Positions 9,901-18,682 of a stretch of 64,000 bases of DNA are shown here, one piece after another. The DNA comes from an uncultured Collinsella sp. (GTDB lineage: Bacteria > Actinomycetota > Coriobacteriia > Coriobacteriales > Coriobacteriaceae): the NCBI GenBank assembly GCA_900543275.1, contig UQQL01000003.1:4444-68443 (forward strand). Reading direction: 5' to 3'. The notes beneath the pieces were generated by a model. It did not search any database. It worked only from the letters and a program-made list of their open reading frames with translations, and had not been told where the DNA came from. Positions within the stretch are counted from its first letter, which is position 1. Each line of letters begins with the position of its first letter. The position numbers were made by a program, and so were the translations under genes.

Positions 9901-10579
9901 CTCGTCAATTGCCGCGGCGCTGCATGCCGAGTCCGAGGACCGAGCCGCCGAGGCGCATGTGCCCATGGACGAGGCTGGCGATGATGCGGAGTCGGATGGT
10001 TCCGAGATGACGGATGCAGGCGTGGCCGCCGTTGAGCCCGCCGGCAACCCCATGGCGCTGGGCTCGGCGTTCCATGCCGCCTGCCAGTGGCTGATCGAGA
10101 TGGGTGCCGATGCGCTGCCCGCTGAGCGTGCCGATGCGCTGGCGCGCCTGTGGTGCCTGACGCCGGAGCAGCGCGAGCGCTTCGACGTTGCCCTGGACCG
10201 CTGGCTCAAGTCGGCTGCTCGTGCCGACCTGCTCGCGTGGCCGTGCGTTCGCGCCGAGGTGCCGTTCTTCTCGCTGGGCTGCGAGGACGAGGACATCGCC
10301 CGCTACGGTGCATATGCCGAGGGCGCCATCGACGCTTTGGCGACGAACCCGGCGGATTCGTCATGCGCGCTGGTCATCGACTACAAGACGGGCGGGACGC
10401 CGGACGAGACGCCGGAACAGCTGCAGGAGAAGCACGCCCTGCAGGCGCGCGTTTACGCTGATGTTCTGCACAAGGCGGGCTTTGAGGCCGTGACCGTCAA
10501 GTTCGTCCGTGTGGAGCAGCTGGATCCAACCATCTTCGTCGAACCCGCCGAACCTCAAGTAGTCACCTACAACCTTTAG
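6947..10579 (+). CDS. addA: AddA-like UvrD/RecB-type helicase-nuclease
   Basis: A 1210-residue ATP-dependent 3'-5' helicase with a C-terminal nuclease, the motor subunit of AddAB. The superfamily 1A motifs are complete: AGAGSGKTFTLT (Walker A, 25-36), ITFTKDAAAEIRDRV, MIDEFQDTD (Walker B, about 345), VGDAQQSIYRFRGA, LVRNFRSHDEV, IMTVHASKGLEYP and LLYVAMTRARE. ALGSAFHAACQW begins the nuclease domain, and LVIDYKTGG near 1143 holds its catalytic residues. It is translated 3 bases after addB, which supports a complex. No RecBCD or AdnAB genes are in view. Confidence 0.95.
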   Translation: MDLSTLMPQQLQVVKTLDRPLFVSAGAGSGKTFTLTRRIVYALSPESGPFVEHLDQVLAITFTKDAAAEIRDRVRRALIDEGMDEEALTVDDAWISTIHGMCSRILRAHALELGIDPEFTVLTDTDELMDQAVEHVLARATAPDAAPELAASLKALYAWYPMAGEGGPFGAGTTIKGLVRELLELSSQLPGGMDDVCVARGQADTSALADAYRAALGASKAATEKAQVALDAIDAFEASGKTMEDAARLMMSCSMPRASKAFPKEQVELLKAEAADAFINIVLACGGPALDALVGLARAVEAEYRALKADQSALDNNDLLRMAYEALRDYPAIRAAYEGRFKMVMIDEFQDTDQMQVDLIRYLTGAGERALCTVGDAQQSIYRFRGAEVEVFRRQERKVGSTAASETVDTLDVPAGELVKLVRNFRSHDEVLRYVARVFDGDDGGLMQGFLDLEASDGRKDTLVADASRRQALFVAGGSTQERTQAKARAIAERFRALADAGQPQGGMVLLLGRMTNADVYAQAFRDQGLDCVIAGGSVFAQAAEVQTVRALVCALANPADTAQGLMPLLASPMFALGAQEFLALATKLDDQTGETSRRNIDVGIMSDSDVPGLQDLPLVTRAREVLRYALRRVGRDSFAAIARDVVNASGWFVRLAQRGPEGKAIAANVLKALDAVAEAEAELGNSPRSIALAFDRFLAGKEAPGALNEEGDGAVRIMTVHASKGLEYPVVAVAECFGVRKSSGAAQMGRVEGGAQIVALPARFDGVKLADGTFVKGDDVKKQFEHAFKGKGTSLWLPPELMEDVCATGSPAEAFARLRDDDLQLSLEERARLLYVAMTRARELVILAMDAGVSRGKVTAPTFDVETDLTYDVLRRILPTDALDMPQLDADRLVFDNSQPGDYELISLADFSFGEQAFEANASLDAEGRLVRGDAEPEGAGADARVAVPGPADPEPDAFELVYPQAVGVRMGTCPYPARDSYSYSSIAAALHAESEDRAAEAHVPMDEAGDDAESDGSEMTDAGVAAVEPAGNPMALGSAFHAACQWLIEMGADALPAERADALARLWCLTPEQRERFDVALDRWLKSAARADLLAWPCVRAEVPFFSLGCEDEDIARYGAYAEGAIDALATNPADSSCALVIDYKTGGTPDETPEQLQEKHALQARVYADVLHKAGFEAVTVKFVRVEQLDPTIFVEPAEPQVVTYNL

Positions 10580-10591
10580 CCCTCAGATAAC

Positions 10592-10654
10592 TTGCGGTGG
10601 AATACGGACTGTTCTGGCCAAAAAAGCCGCCAAACAGTCCGCATTTCACCGCAA
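10592..10654. repeat. Long imperfect intergenic palindrome
   Basis: Two 22-base arms (10592-10613, 10633-10654) match in 20 positions. Both mismatches turn a Watson-Crick pair into a G-T type pair. The 19-base centre includes AAAAAAGCCGCC. No T tract follows on either strand, so it is not a standard terminator. Confidence 0.7.
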
Positions 10655-10755
10655 CTGCGTGAGTAGCCGTGTGGGTTTGGCTAGGTTCGGGTGCTGTCCG
10701 TGCCGTGGGGTAAAATCGTTCAGTCAGAACACGAACCCGCATCGGAGCTCATCAC

Positions 10756-13700
10756 ATGGCATTCGTCCATCTGCACAATCACACTGTTTTCTCCATGCTC
10801 GACGGCGCAACCCGTATCCAGGATATGGTCAATCGCGCCGTAGAGCTGGGCATGCCCGCCGTCGCCATTACCGACCACGGCTACATGTATGGCGTGCCCG
10901 ACCTGGCGCTGGCCTGCGACGCCGTCAACCACAACACGCCTGAGTACAAAACCTGGAGTCACGACAAGGCCTTTTTGGAAAAGGATCGCCGCGACGAGCT
11001 GGTGGAGCCCGATCCCGAGGAAAACCCGCGCGAGCATGCCCAGTATGTGAAGGACATGGCCATGTGGGACGAGAAGGGCAACATCGACGAGCTCAAGCCG
11101 CCTCTGGTCATCAAGCCCATCTTTGGCTGCGAGGTCTACTTTACGCCGGACGAGACCCTTGCTCGCGACCATAAGCCCGAGCTCTACCACATGATCCTTC
11201 TGGCCAAGGACCAGGAGGGCTACGTCAACCTGATGCAGACGGTCTCCGAGGCAGCCGTGCAGGGCTTTTACTACAAGCCCCGCGTGACGCTCGACAACCT
11301 GCGCCGCCACGCCAAGGGCATGATCTGCACCAGCGCCTGCATCGCGGGCATCATTCCCAAATACATCGACCGCGGTGACATGGAGGGCGCCATCAAGTGG
11401 GCCGAGACCTTCCGTGATACCTTCGAACCTGGCGACTTTTATATCGAGATCCAGGAACACGGCATCACCACCGACAACGGCCTGACCGATGAGCAGATGG
11501 ACCGCACGCTCATTGACATCGCCAAACAGGTGGGCGTCAAGGTTATCGCCACCAACGACTTCCACTACCTGCGCCGCGAGGACGCGCCCGTGCAGGACGT
11601 CATCATGTGCATTGGCATGAACGCCAAAGTCGACGACCCCAACCGCATGCGCATGACTGGCTCGGAGTTTTACATGAAGACCGAGGAGGAGATGCGGGCG
11701 ATGTTCCCGTATTGCCCCGAGGCCTGCGACAACACGCTCGAGATCGCCGACAAGTGCTACGTCGAGCTGGACTGGGACTCCATCATCCTGCCGCGCTTCC
11801 CGTTGCTCGACCCCGGCGAGACGCACGAGAGCCAGTTCCGCCGCGAGTGCGAGAAGGGTCTGCGCCAGCACTATGGCGACGACTGGGCCACGCGCGAGAT
11901 CGGTGGCGTCAACATCAAAGAGCGCTTTGAGTACGAATACAAGGTCATTTGCGACAAGGGCTTTGCCGCCTACTTCCTCATCGTCGCCGAGTACGTGCAA
12001 TGGGCCAAGGACAACGGCATCGGCGTCGGCCCCGGCCGTGGTTCGGCCGCTGGCGCTATCGTCGCCTACGCTATGAACATCACCGCGTTCGACCCGCTCG
12101 AGAACGGCCTGATGTTCGAGAGGTTCCTGTCCCCGCAGCGTACCGAGATGCCCGATATCGATATGGACTTCGACGATGAGCGGCGCCTCGAGGTCGTGGA
12201 GCACGTTCGCCAGCTCTACGGCCCCGAGAAAGTCACCCACGTCATCACCTACTCGACCATTAAGGCCAAGCAGGCCATCAATGACGCCGCTCGCGTCCTG
12301 GACTACCCGGTCTACATGGGCCAGCGTCTGTCCAAGATGGTCTCGAGCGACCCCAAGGTCAAGCTCAAGCAGGTGCTCGACAAACAACCCGGCAAAGAGG
12401 ATTTGTTTAACCCCGACTTTGCCGAGGCATATAAAAAGGACGACGACGCCCGCCGCATCATCGACACGGCGCTCTCAATCGAGGGCCTCACCCGTGGCGA
12501 GGGCGTGCACGCGTGCGCCGTTCTGATCTGCCGCGACCCCGTCAACGAGCACGTGCCCACCAAGCTCGACACCAAGGGCGGCGTCGAGATTACCCAGTAC
12601 GAGGGCCATACCGTTGCCGACATGGGCCTGCTCAAGATGGACTTCTTGGGCCTGCGCACGCTGACTGTTATCTCCAAGGCCAAGGCAAACATCAAAAAGA
12701 ACTTCGGCATCGACATCAAAGAGGAAGAGATTCCTTTTGACGACCCCGAGATCTTTAAGCTCATGGGTTCCGGCCACACCGCCGGCGTCTTCCAGGTCGA
12801 GTCCGCAGGCATGACGGCCACGATCAAGAACATGAAGCCCACCGAGTACAAGCACGTCGTAGCATTGATCGCCCTGTACCGCCCGGGCCCGCTGGGCGCC
12901 GGCATGGTTTCGTCCTACATCAACCGTATGAACGGCAAGGAGCCGGCGGTCTCCTACGACGACCGCCTGGACGACATCCTGGGCGAAACCTACGGCACCA
13001 TGGTCTACCAGGAGCAGGTTATGCTCATCTCCGTCGAGATGTGCGGCTTCTCCAAGGGCGAATCGGACTCGCGTATCCGTAAGCCCGTGGCTAAGAAGAA
13101 AATCAAGCTGCTCACGTCGACGGTGCTCCACTGGGAGGATGGCTCCGACGAGACCACCTACGACCACTGGATGAACGGCGCCATCAAGAACAACTATACG
13201 CGCGAGGTCGCCCAGAAGATTTGGGACGATGTTCTCGAGTTCGCGTCCTACGCCTTCAACAAGTCGCACTCCGCCGGCTACGCCATCCTGGTTATGCAGA
13301 CGGCGTGGCTCAAGGCGCACTATCCGCACGAGTACATGGCGGCCGTTCTGACGTCCTATACGGGCAAGACCGACAAGATCGTGCACTACGTCTCGGCATG
13401 CCGTCACGACGGCATCCCCGTGCTGTCGCCAGATGTCAACGAGTCCGGTACCGAGTTCACGGCTACCAAGGAGGGCGTGCGCTTTGGTCTGGCCGGCATC
13501 CGCGGCGTGGGCACCGGCGTGGCGCAGGCGATTATCGCCGAGCGCGAGGCGGGTGGCCCGTTTAAGACGCTGCACGACTTTGTCGAGCGCGTGGACTCGA
13601 GCCAGGCCAACCGCCGCGTGATCGAATCGCTCATCAAGGCAGGCGCCTTCGACTCCACGGGGTATCCGCGTCGCCAGATGATGCACTTTGTGGACAAGAA

Positions 13701-14559
13701 CAACCCCGAGAACATCATCGATGCCGCGGTAAAGCGCCAGAAGGATCGCGCGAGCGGCCAGACGTCGTTCTTCGATATGTTTGGCGACGTTGAGGGCTCG
13801 GGCTTTGAGGTGAGCGTGCCCGATCCGGATGGCCAGGAATGGGACCGCCACCTCAAGTTGAGTCAGGAGAAGGAGGTTCTGGGCATCTATGTCTCGGACC
13901 ACCCGCTGCGCCCGTTTGAGTATGCACTAGCCAAGGCGCGTGACTTCTCGTTCTCGCAGATCGACACCGGCTACGAAGTTCAGAATCCTACGGGCGGCAC
14001 CATCAACCAGGAAATTCCCGAGGGCAAGGCGCTGTGGTGGGCCGGCATGGTCTCGAGCGTGTCCAAGCGCGTGACCAAAAACGGTGACCCCATGGGCATC
14101 GTGCAGCTCGAGGACATGGAAGGCGAGGCCACCGTCGTCGTGTTCCCCAAGACCTACAAGGAGGCCGAGGGGTACCTGTACGGCGAGGTCGATCCCGAGA
14201 CCGGCGCGCAGCTGTCCGATGCCTTTGTGCGCATTAAGGGCAAGCTCGAGCGCTCGGACCGCGGCGACCAGATCATCGCGCAGGAGATCGTGCCGCTCGA
14301 GCTTAACGAGGAGAACAACAAGCCCAAGGTGTTTGAGGTCATGGTGCCCAACAGCCGCTTTAGCCAGGGCAATATGGCGCGTCTTGCCACGGTGCTTACC
14401 GCCAACCCGGGCGGCGACCGCGTGGAGATCTTTATCGAGCAGGTGGACGGGCGCGTGCTACGTGCCGAGGTGCCGGCCAAGGTCAACGCGCGCTCGATTC
14501 CGCTGCTGGCCGAGGCAAAGGCGATTGTGGGTAACCAGGGTCGCGTGACGGTTATCTAA
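10756..14559 (+). CDS. dnaE: DNA polymerase III subunit alpha
   Basis: The replicative polymerase, 1267 residues. It starts with a PHP domain (HLHNHTVFSMLDG at 5-17, ITDHGYMYG near 39). An insertion of about 50 charged residues follows inside the PHP region, longer than in E. coli DnaE. The palm has PDIDMDFDDERR near 465 with the catalytic aspartates, and GPGRGSAAGA lies before it. QLEDMEGEATVVVFP near 1115 is the OB-fold. The ATG follows GGAG at suitable spacing. A putative -10 TAAAAT lies near 10711. Long reverse-strand reading frames over this gene are shadows of its codon bias. Confidence 0.97.
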   Translation: MAFVHLHNHTVFSMLDGATRIQDMVNRAVELGMPAVAITDHGYMYGVPDLALACDAVNHNTPEYKTWSHDKAFLEKDRRDELVEPDPEENPREHAQYVKDMAMWDEKGNIDELKPPLVIKPIFGCEVYFTPDETLARDHKPELYHMILLAKDQEGYVNLMQTVSEAAVQGFYYKPRVTLDNLRRHAKGMICTSACIAGIIPKYIDRGDMEGAIKWAETFRDTFEPGDFYIEIQEHGITTDNGLTDEQMDRTLIDIAKQVGVKVIATNDFHYLRREDAPVQDVIMCIGMNAKVDDPNRMRMTGSEFYMKTEEEMRAMFPYCPEACDNTLEIADKCYVELDWDSIILPRFPLLDPGETHESQFRRECEKGLRQHYGDDWATREIGGVNIKERFEYEYKVICDKGFAAYFLIVAEYVQWAKDNGIGVGPGRGSAAGAIVAYAMNITAFDPLENGLMFERFLSPQRTEMPDIDMDFDDERRLEVVEHVRQLYGPEKVTHVITYSTIKAKQAINDAARVLDYPVYMGQRLSKMVSSDPKVKLKQVLDKQPGKEDLFNPDFAEAYKKDDDARRIIDTALSIEGLTRGEGVHACAVLICRDPVNEHVPTKLDTKGGVEITQYEGHTVADMGLLKMDFLGLRTLTVISKAKANIKKNFGIDIKEEEIPFDDPEIFKLMGSGHTAGVFQVESAGMTATIKNMKPTEYKHVVALIALYRPGPLGAGMVSSYINRMNGKEPAVSYDDRLDDILGETYGTMVYQEQVMLISVEMCGFSKGESDSRIRKPVAKKKIKLLTSTVLHWEDGSDETTYDHWMNGAIKNNYTREVAQKIWDDVLEFASYAFNKSHSAGYAILVMQTAWLKAHYPHEYMAAVLTSYTGKTDKIVHYVSACRHDGIPVLSPDVNESGTEFTATKEGVRFGLAGIRGVGTGVAQAIIAEREAGGPFKTLHDFVERVDSSQANRRVIESLIKAGAFDSTGYPRRQMMHFVDKNNPENIIDAAVKRQKDRASGQTSFFDMFGDVEGSGFEVSVPDPDGQEWDRHLKLSQEKEVLGIYVSDHPLRPFEYALAKARDFSFSQIDTGYEVQNPTGGTINQEIPEGKALWWAGMVSSVSKRVTKNGDPMGIVQLEDMEGEATVVVFPKTYKEAEGYLYGEVDPETGAQLSDAFVRIKGKLERSDRGDQIIAQEIVPLELNEENNKPKVFEVMVPNSRFSQGNMARLATVLTANPGGDRVEIFIEQVDGRVLRAEVPAKVNARSIPLLAEAKAIVGNQGRVTVI

Positions 14560-14587
14560 GCTACCCCGGGTGAGATTGGAGGAAGTG

Positions 14588-17500
14588 ATGGCGCAGGGGA
14601 CGTTTGTGCAGGCGCTTCGCAAAGAGGCGGCGTTGAGCGGCACCTTTATGAAGGGCCGCTCGCTCATGCTCAACGGCGCCGTGCTGTCGATTGAGGACAG
14701 CGGCTCGCGCTTCTCCAAAAACGTGACGGTTGAGGGCTCGGTGCGCGGCTCGCGCGGCGACCTGTACAAGACGCACGTGGCGCTCGATATGGACGAGCAC
14801 GAGGTTATCGACTACGACTGCGACTGCCCCGCCGCATACCGCTATCCCGGTATGTGCAAGCACGCCATCGCCACAGCGCTGGCGTACCTGGACACCAGCG
14901 GCATTGAGCCTGTTGAGGGGCTGCGCACGCCGGTTCGCACGTTTACGGCGCAGCCGAAACAGCCCGCGCGCGCCGCGTCCGACGCGCCGGCCGTCAACCC
15001 CAACTTTCCCTTCCCGGCGCCCGTCCCCACGAGCCCGAGCCTTGTGGCGGCGCTTTCCGATCTTTCGGACGCGCGCATGGATGAGCTGGCGAGCATGCGC
15101 CGCAAACTTGCCGGTGCCGTTGATCCCGACGCCCCCAAAGCGGCGTTGGAGCCCTCGTTGGTGCCGTACTACAATCCGCTGTTCGCTGACCGCTTTAGCT
15201 GGGCGCTCGAGTTCCGCATTCGCTGTGGATCGGTCTCCTACGTGGTCAAGGACATCGACGGCATGGCCGATGCCTACGTGCGCGGCGGCACGTTCTCCTA
15301 TGGCAAGAAGCTCACGTTTGTCCATTCACCTGAGGCCTTTGACGAAACATCGACAAAGCTGCTCAACCTTGTTGTGACGACAGTTGCCTATCTCGATGAC
15401 ATCACAAGCTCGCGTTCGGCGTCGTACGACTTTGCCCGCAGCGGTTTTGTTGCCGAGCGTCAGTTGCCGCTGTCCGAGCATAGCATCGTATATGTGCTGG
15501 ACCTGCTGCGCGGCCAGACCATCTCCTTTGAGCCCGCCTGGTCGCGGGGGACGACGACGCGTCGCACCTACGACGTGACGGTTGAGCTGTCTCCGCAAGG
15601 GGAGGACGAGGCGTCCGCTAAGCGCCCACCACTTCTTGCCGCCAAAATCGCGCCGGCGGCTGGTGGTAGCTATGACCTGCGCCTGCCCGCCGATATGTAC
15701 TGCTTTGCGTCGGGCGATGCCGCCTACTTGGTTGACACGCGCCGCGCGCGCCGTACCGACGCTGCATTTGCTCAGCATGCCGCACCTTTTTTGTCGCGCT
15801 TGCTGCCGTGCCGCACGCCCGCCCATATTGCCGCCGAGCAGGTGGGTGAGTTCTGCCGTATGGCGCTGCCCATTTTGCGCGACTATACCGACCTCACCGC
15901 GCCCGCCGCGCTCGATACTGTGGCACCCGAGGCGAGCTTTGCCATGGCAATCGGCGTCGACGATGGTCTTGTGACCTGCAAAATTACGGTTACCTACGGC
16001 GATTGGTCGGCTGATCTCTTTAGTCTTGGTGCTCCGGGCAGTCCTTTCGAAGAGCAACGCCCCGGCGTTCCGCCCCGCGATACGCTGGCGGAGTTTCGCG
16101 TTATGGACACGGCTGCCATGTACTTCGATTTCTACGAGGGCGGCCTGGCGTTTGAGGAGCGCGATGACGAGAGCCTGTTCCACTTGCTGACCGAGGGCCT
16201 GTCTGCCCTGTCCGAGCTGGGCGAGGTCATGCTCAGCGACCGTCTGCGCCAGATCTCGGTCCGCCCCGCGCCCAAGCTCTCGGTTCGTGCGACCGTTAAG
16301 AGCAATCTGCTCGATGTCGAGCTGGGCGCGAGCGGGCTTTCGGCCGCGGACCTTGCCGTCTATCTCGATTCGTACAAGCGCCATCAAACGTTTGCGCGCC
16401 TTACGTCCGGCGACATCATTCGCCTGGACGAGGGGGCGCGCGCCGCGTTTGGCCTTGCCGAGGACCTGGGTGTCGATGCCGTCGACCTGCTCGACGGCGT
16501 GTCGCTTCCCGCGTCGAGCACCCTGTTCGTCGACAGCATGCTCGCACGCACGCCGGCGCTCGAGGCCGATCGCGACGCTGCGTTCCGCCGTACCGTCGAG
16601 CGCCTGGACACGCTCGGCAAGATGGACTTTACGGTGCCGGCATCGCTCAAGGCAACGATGCGCGGCTACCAGGTCGACGGATACCAGTGGCTCGGCTCGC
16701 TCGAACACCTGGGCCTTGGCGGCATCTTGGCCGACGACATGGGCCTGGGCAAAACGCTCCAGATGATTGCGCATATTCTGGCGCGCGTGGAGGCGGGGGA
16801 CACCAAGCCCACGCTCGTGGTATGCCCGGCCTCACTCGTGTACAACTGGACTGCCGAGCTGGAGCGCTTTGCCCCGTCGCTCGATGTGTGCGCCATTGTG
16901 GGCGCCAAGGCTCAACGCCGCGTGCAGATCGCCGGCGTGGCCGAGCATAGCGTGGTCGTGACGTCGTATGACCTTATGCGGCGCGATATCGACGAGTACG
17001 TCGAGCGGGATTTTGCCCGCGTGGTGCTCGATGAGGCACAGTACATTAAAAATCCGCTCACGCAGGTGGCGCGCGCCGCCAAGCGCCTGCCTGCCGGCGT
17101 GCGCTTTGCCCTGACGGGCACGCCCATCGAAAACCGCCTGTCCGAGCTCTGGAGCATCTTCGACTTTTTGATGCCGGGCCTTTTGGGGACGCGCGAGTCG
17201 TTTGCCAAGCGCTTTGAGAGCCCCGTCGAGCATGCCGAGGGCGATAGCGCCGCTCGCCTGCAGGCGCTCGTGTCGCCGTTTGTGCTGCGCCGTGTTAAGG
17301 AAGACGTGGTGGCCGACCTGCCCGAGAAGATCGAAGACACCGTCATGGCGCAGCTTACCGGCGAGCAGCGCAAGCTCTACCTGGCCAACCAGGACCGAAT
17401 CGCCCAGCAGGTGCAGCACCGCGAGGCTGGGGAGTTTAAGAAGGACAAACTCAAGGTGCTCGCCGAGCTCACCAAGCTGCGCCAGATCTGCTGCGACCCG

Positions 17501-18052
17501 CGTCTACACTACGAGGATTACAAGGCGGGGAGTGCCAAGCTCGATACGTGTATGGAGCTCGTGCACGGCGCACTCGACGGCGGGCATCGCATCCTGTTGT
17601 TCAGCCAGTTTACGGGTATGCTCGATATCATCGGTAAGCGCTTGGCCAAGGAGGACATCGCCTTCCTTAAGCTCACGGGCGCTTCGTCTAAGGAGAGCCG
17701 CGCCAAGATGGTCGCGCAGTTCCAAGCGGGCGAGGTTCCGGTCTTTTTGATTTCGCTCAAGGCGGGCGGCGTGGGCCTTAACCTGACGGCGGCCGACGTG
17801 GTCATCCACTACGACCCGTGGTGGAACGTGGCAGCGCAGGACCAGGCGACCGACCGCGCGCACCGTATTGGCCAGCAACATACCGTGACCGTGTACAAGC
17901 TCATCGCCAAGGACACGATCGAGGAGCGCATTATGCAGATGCAGGAGTCCAAGCGCGACCTGGTCAACAGCGTGCTCGGCGGCGACGGCATCTCGTCGGC
18001 GCTGTTTACCCGCGAAGATGTTCTGGCGCTGCTGGGCGGCGACGGGCGCTAA
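14588..18052 (+). CDS. SWIM-domain SNF2-family helicase/ATPase
   Basis: A roughly 1154-residue Swi2/Snf2 ATPase. A SWIM zinc motif (CDCP...YPGMCKH) lies near 77-96. The long middle region belongs to the SWF/SNF bacterial helicase-associated type. The ATPase has DDMGLGKTLQM (Walker A, about 718), VVLDEAQYIKN (about 814), LTGTPIENRLSELW, ISLKAGGVGLNLTAADVV and DRAHRIGQ (about 1091). An in-frame GTG at 14570 is possible, but ATG at 14588 has GGAGG 6 bases upstream. It begins 28 bases after dnaE and is probably co-transcribed. Bacterial members of this family are linked to transcription recycling or DNA repair; the exact role is unknown. Confidence 0.93.
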   Translation: MAQGTFVQALRKEAALSGTFMKGRSLMLNGAVLSIEDSGSRFSKNVTVEGSVRGSRGDLYKTHVALDMDEHEVIDYDCDCPAAYRYPGMCKHAIATALAYLDTSGIEPVEGLRTPVRTFTAQPKQPARAASDAPAVNPNFPFPAPVPTSPSLVAALSDLSDARMDELASMRRKLAGAVDPDAPKAALEPSLVPYYNPLFADRFSWALEFRIRCGSVSYVVKDIDGMADAYVRGGTFSYGKKLTFVHSPEAFDETSTKLLNLVVTTVAYLDDITSSRSASYDFARSGFVAERQLPLSEHSIVYVLDLLRGQTISFEPAWSRGTTTRRTYDVTVELSPQGEDEASAKRPPLLAAKIAPAAGGSYDLRLPADMYCFASGDAAYLVDTRRARRTDAAFAQHAAPFLSRLLPCRTPAHIAAEQVGEFCRMALPILRDYTDLTAPAALDTVAPEASFAMAIGVDDGLVTCKITVTYGDWSADLFSLGAPGSPFEEQRPGVPPRDTLAEFRVMDTAAMYFDFYEGGLAFEERDDESLFHLLTEGLSALSELGEVMLSDRLRQISVRPAPKLSVRATVKSNLLDVELGASGLSAADLAVYLDSYKRHQTFARLTSGDIIRLDEGARAAFGLAEDLGVDAVDLLDGVSLPASSTLFVDSMLARTPALEADRDAAFRRTVERLDTLGKMDFTVPASLKATMRGYQVDGYQWLGSLEHLGLGGILADDMGLGKTLQMIAHILARVEAGDTKPTLVVCPASLVYNWTAELERFAPSLDVCAIVGAKAQRRVQIAGVAEHSVVVTSYDLMRRDIDEYVERDFARVVLDEAQYIKNPLTQVARAAKRLPAGVRFALTGTPIENRLSELWSIFDFLMPGLLGTRESFAKRFESPVEHAEGDSAARLQALVSPFVLRRVKEDVVADLPEKIEDTVMAQLTGEQRKLYLANQDRIAQQVQHREAGEFKKDKLKVLAELTKLRQICCDPRLHYEDYKAGSAKLDTCMELVHGALDGGHRILLFSQFTGMLDIIGKRLAKEDIAFLKLTGASSKESRAKMVAQFQAGEVPVFLISLKAGGVGLNLTAADVVIHYDPWWNVAAQDQATDRAHRIGQQHTVTVYKLIAKDTIEERIMQMQESKRDLVNSVLGGDGISSALFTREDVLALLGGDGR

Positions 18053-18202
18053 CCCGCTCGGGTGGGGCCGCCAGGGCGGATAGCGCACGCTGCCCCATCG
18101 TCCCCGCCCGCTATGTGTTCATTTGCAATGCCGTGGATGGTTTGTCTGCCTTTGGGCATAAGAACCATCAAGAACATTGGCACGTCAGCAAAGGAGAACA
18201 TC

Positions 18203-18565
18203 ATGGCGAAATTCTTTAAGGACCCCGACGGTAAGCTCATTGCCGCCCTTGGCAACGACGTTGCAACCCCTGCCGGTTGCACGGAACTGACCGCAAACAC
18301 TGAGGACGCGGCGCACGAGAAGCACGTGCCTGTTGTCGAGACCGAGCGCGACGGTCACGTGATTCGCGCACGCGTTGGCTCGGTCGAGCACCCCAGCCTG
18401 CCCGAGCACTATATTGAGTGGATCGCCCTTGAGGCCGAGGGCCGCTTAGAGGTCCATTACCTTGAGCCCGGCATGAAGCCCGCGACGTTTTTTGCCGGCG
18501 GTTCCAAGACCGGTACCGTCTATGCCTACTGCAACCTGCACGGGCTGTGGTCCGCGACGTTCTAG
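18203..18565 (+). CDS. Class II superoxide reductase (neelaredoxin-like)
   Basis: Reduces superoxide to hydrogen peroxide without producing oxygen, an oxygen defence typical of anaerobes. The 120-residue protein has the full iron site: EKHVP (His41), HPSLPEHYIEW (His63 and His69) and CNLHG (Cys110 and His113). The N-terminal desulforedoxin cysteines of class I desulfoferrodoxins are absent, which places it in class II. The ATG follows AAGGAG. Confidence 0.93.
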   Translation: MAKFFKDPDGKLIAALGNDVATPAGCTELTANTEDAAHEKHVPVVETERDGHVIRARVGSVEHPSLPEHYIEWIALEAEGRLEVHYLEPGMKPATFFAGGSKTGTVYAYCNLHGLWSATF

Positions 18566-18611
18566 GAGTGCGCCCCCGCTCGGGGTATCATAGCTAGCAT
18601 ATGCACATGCG

Positions 18612-18643
18612 AGCGCCGACTGCATCATGCGGCCGGCGCTTTT
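18612..18643 (+). terminator. Terminator-like hairpin between superoxide reductase and the NadE-like gene
   Basis: AGCGCCG pairs with CGGCGCT around a 15-base loop, followed by TTT. A possible -10 TATCAT at 18586 lies just upstream, so the hairpin may instead be in the leader of the next gene. Confidence 0.5.
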
Positions 18644-18682
18644 ACTACGATTTCGATGGTTTACGACGGAAAGGGCTGAGCC

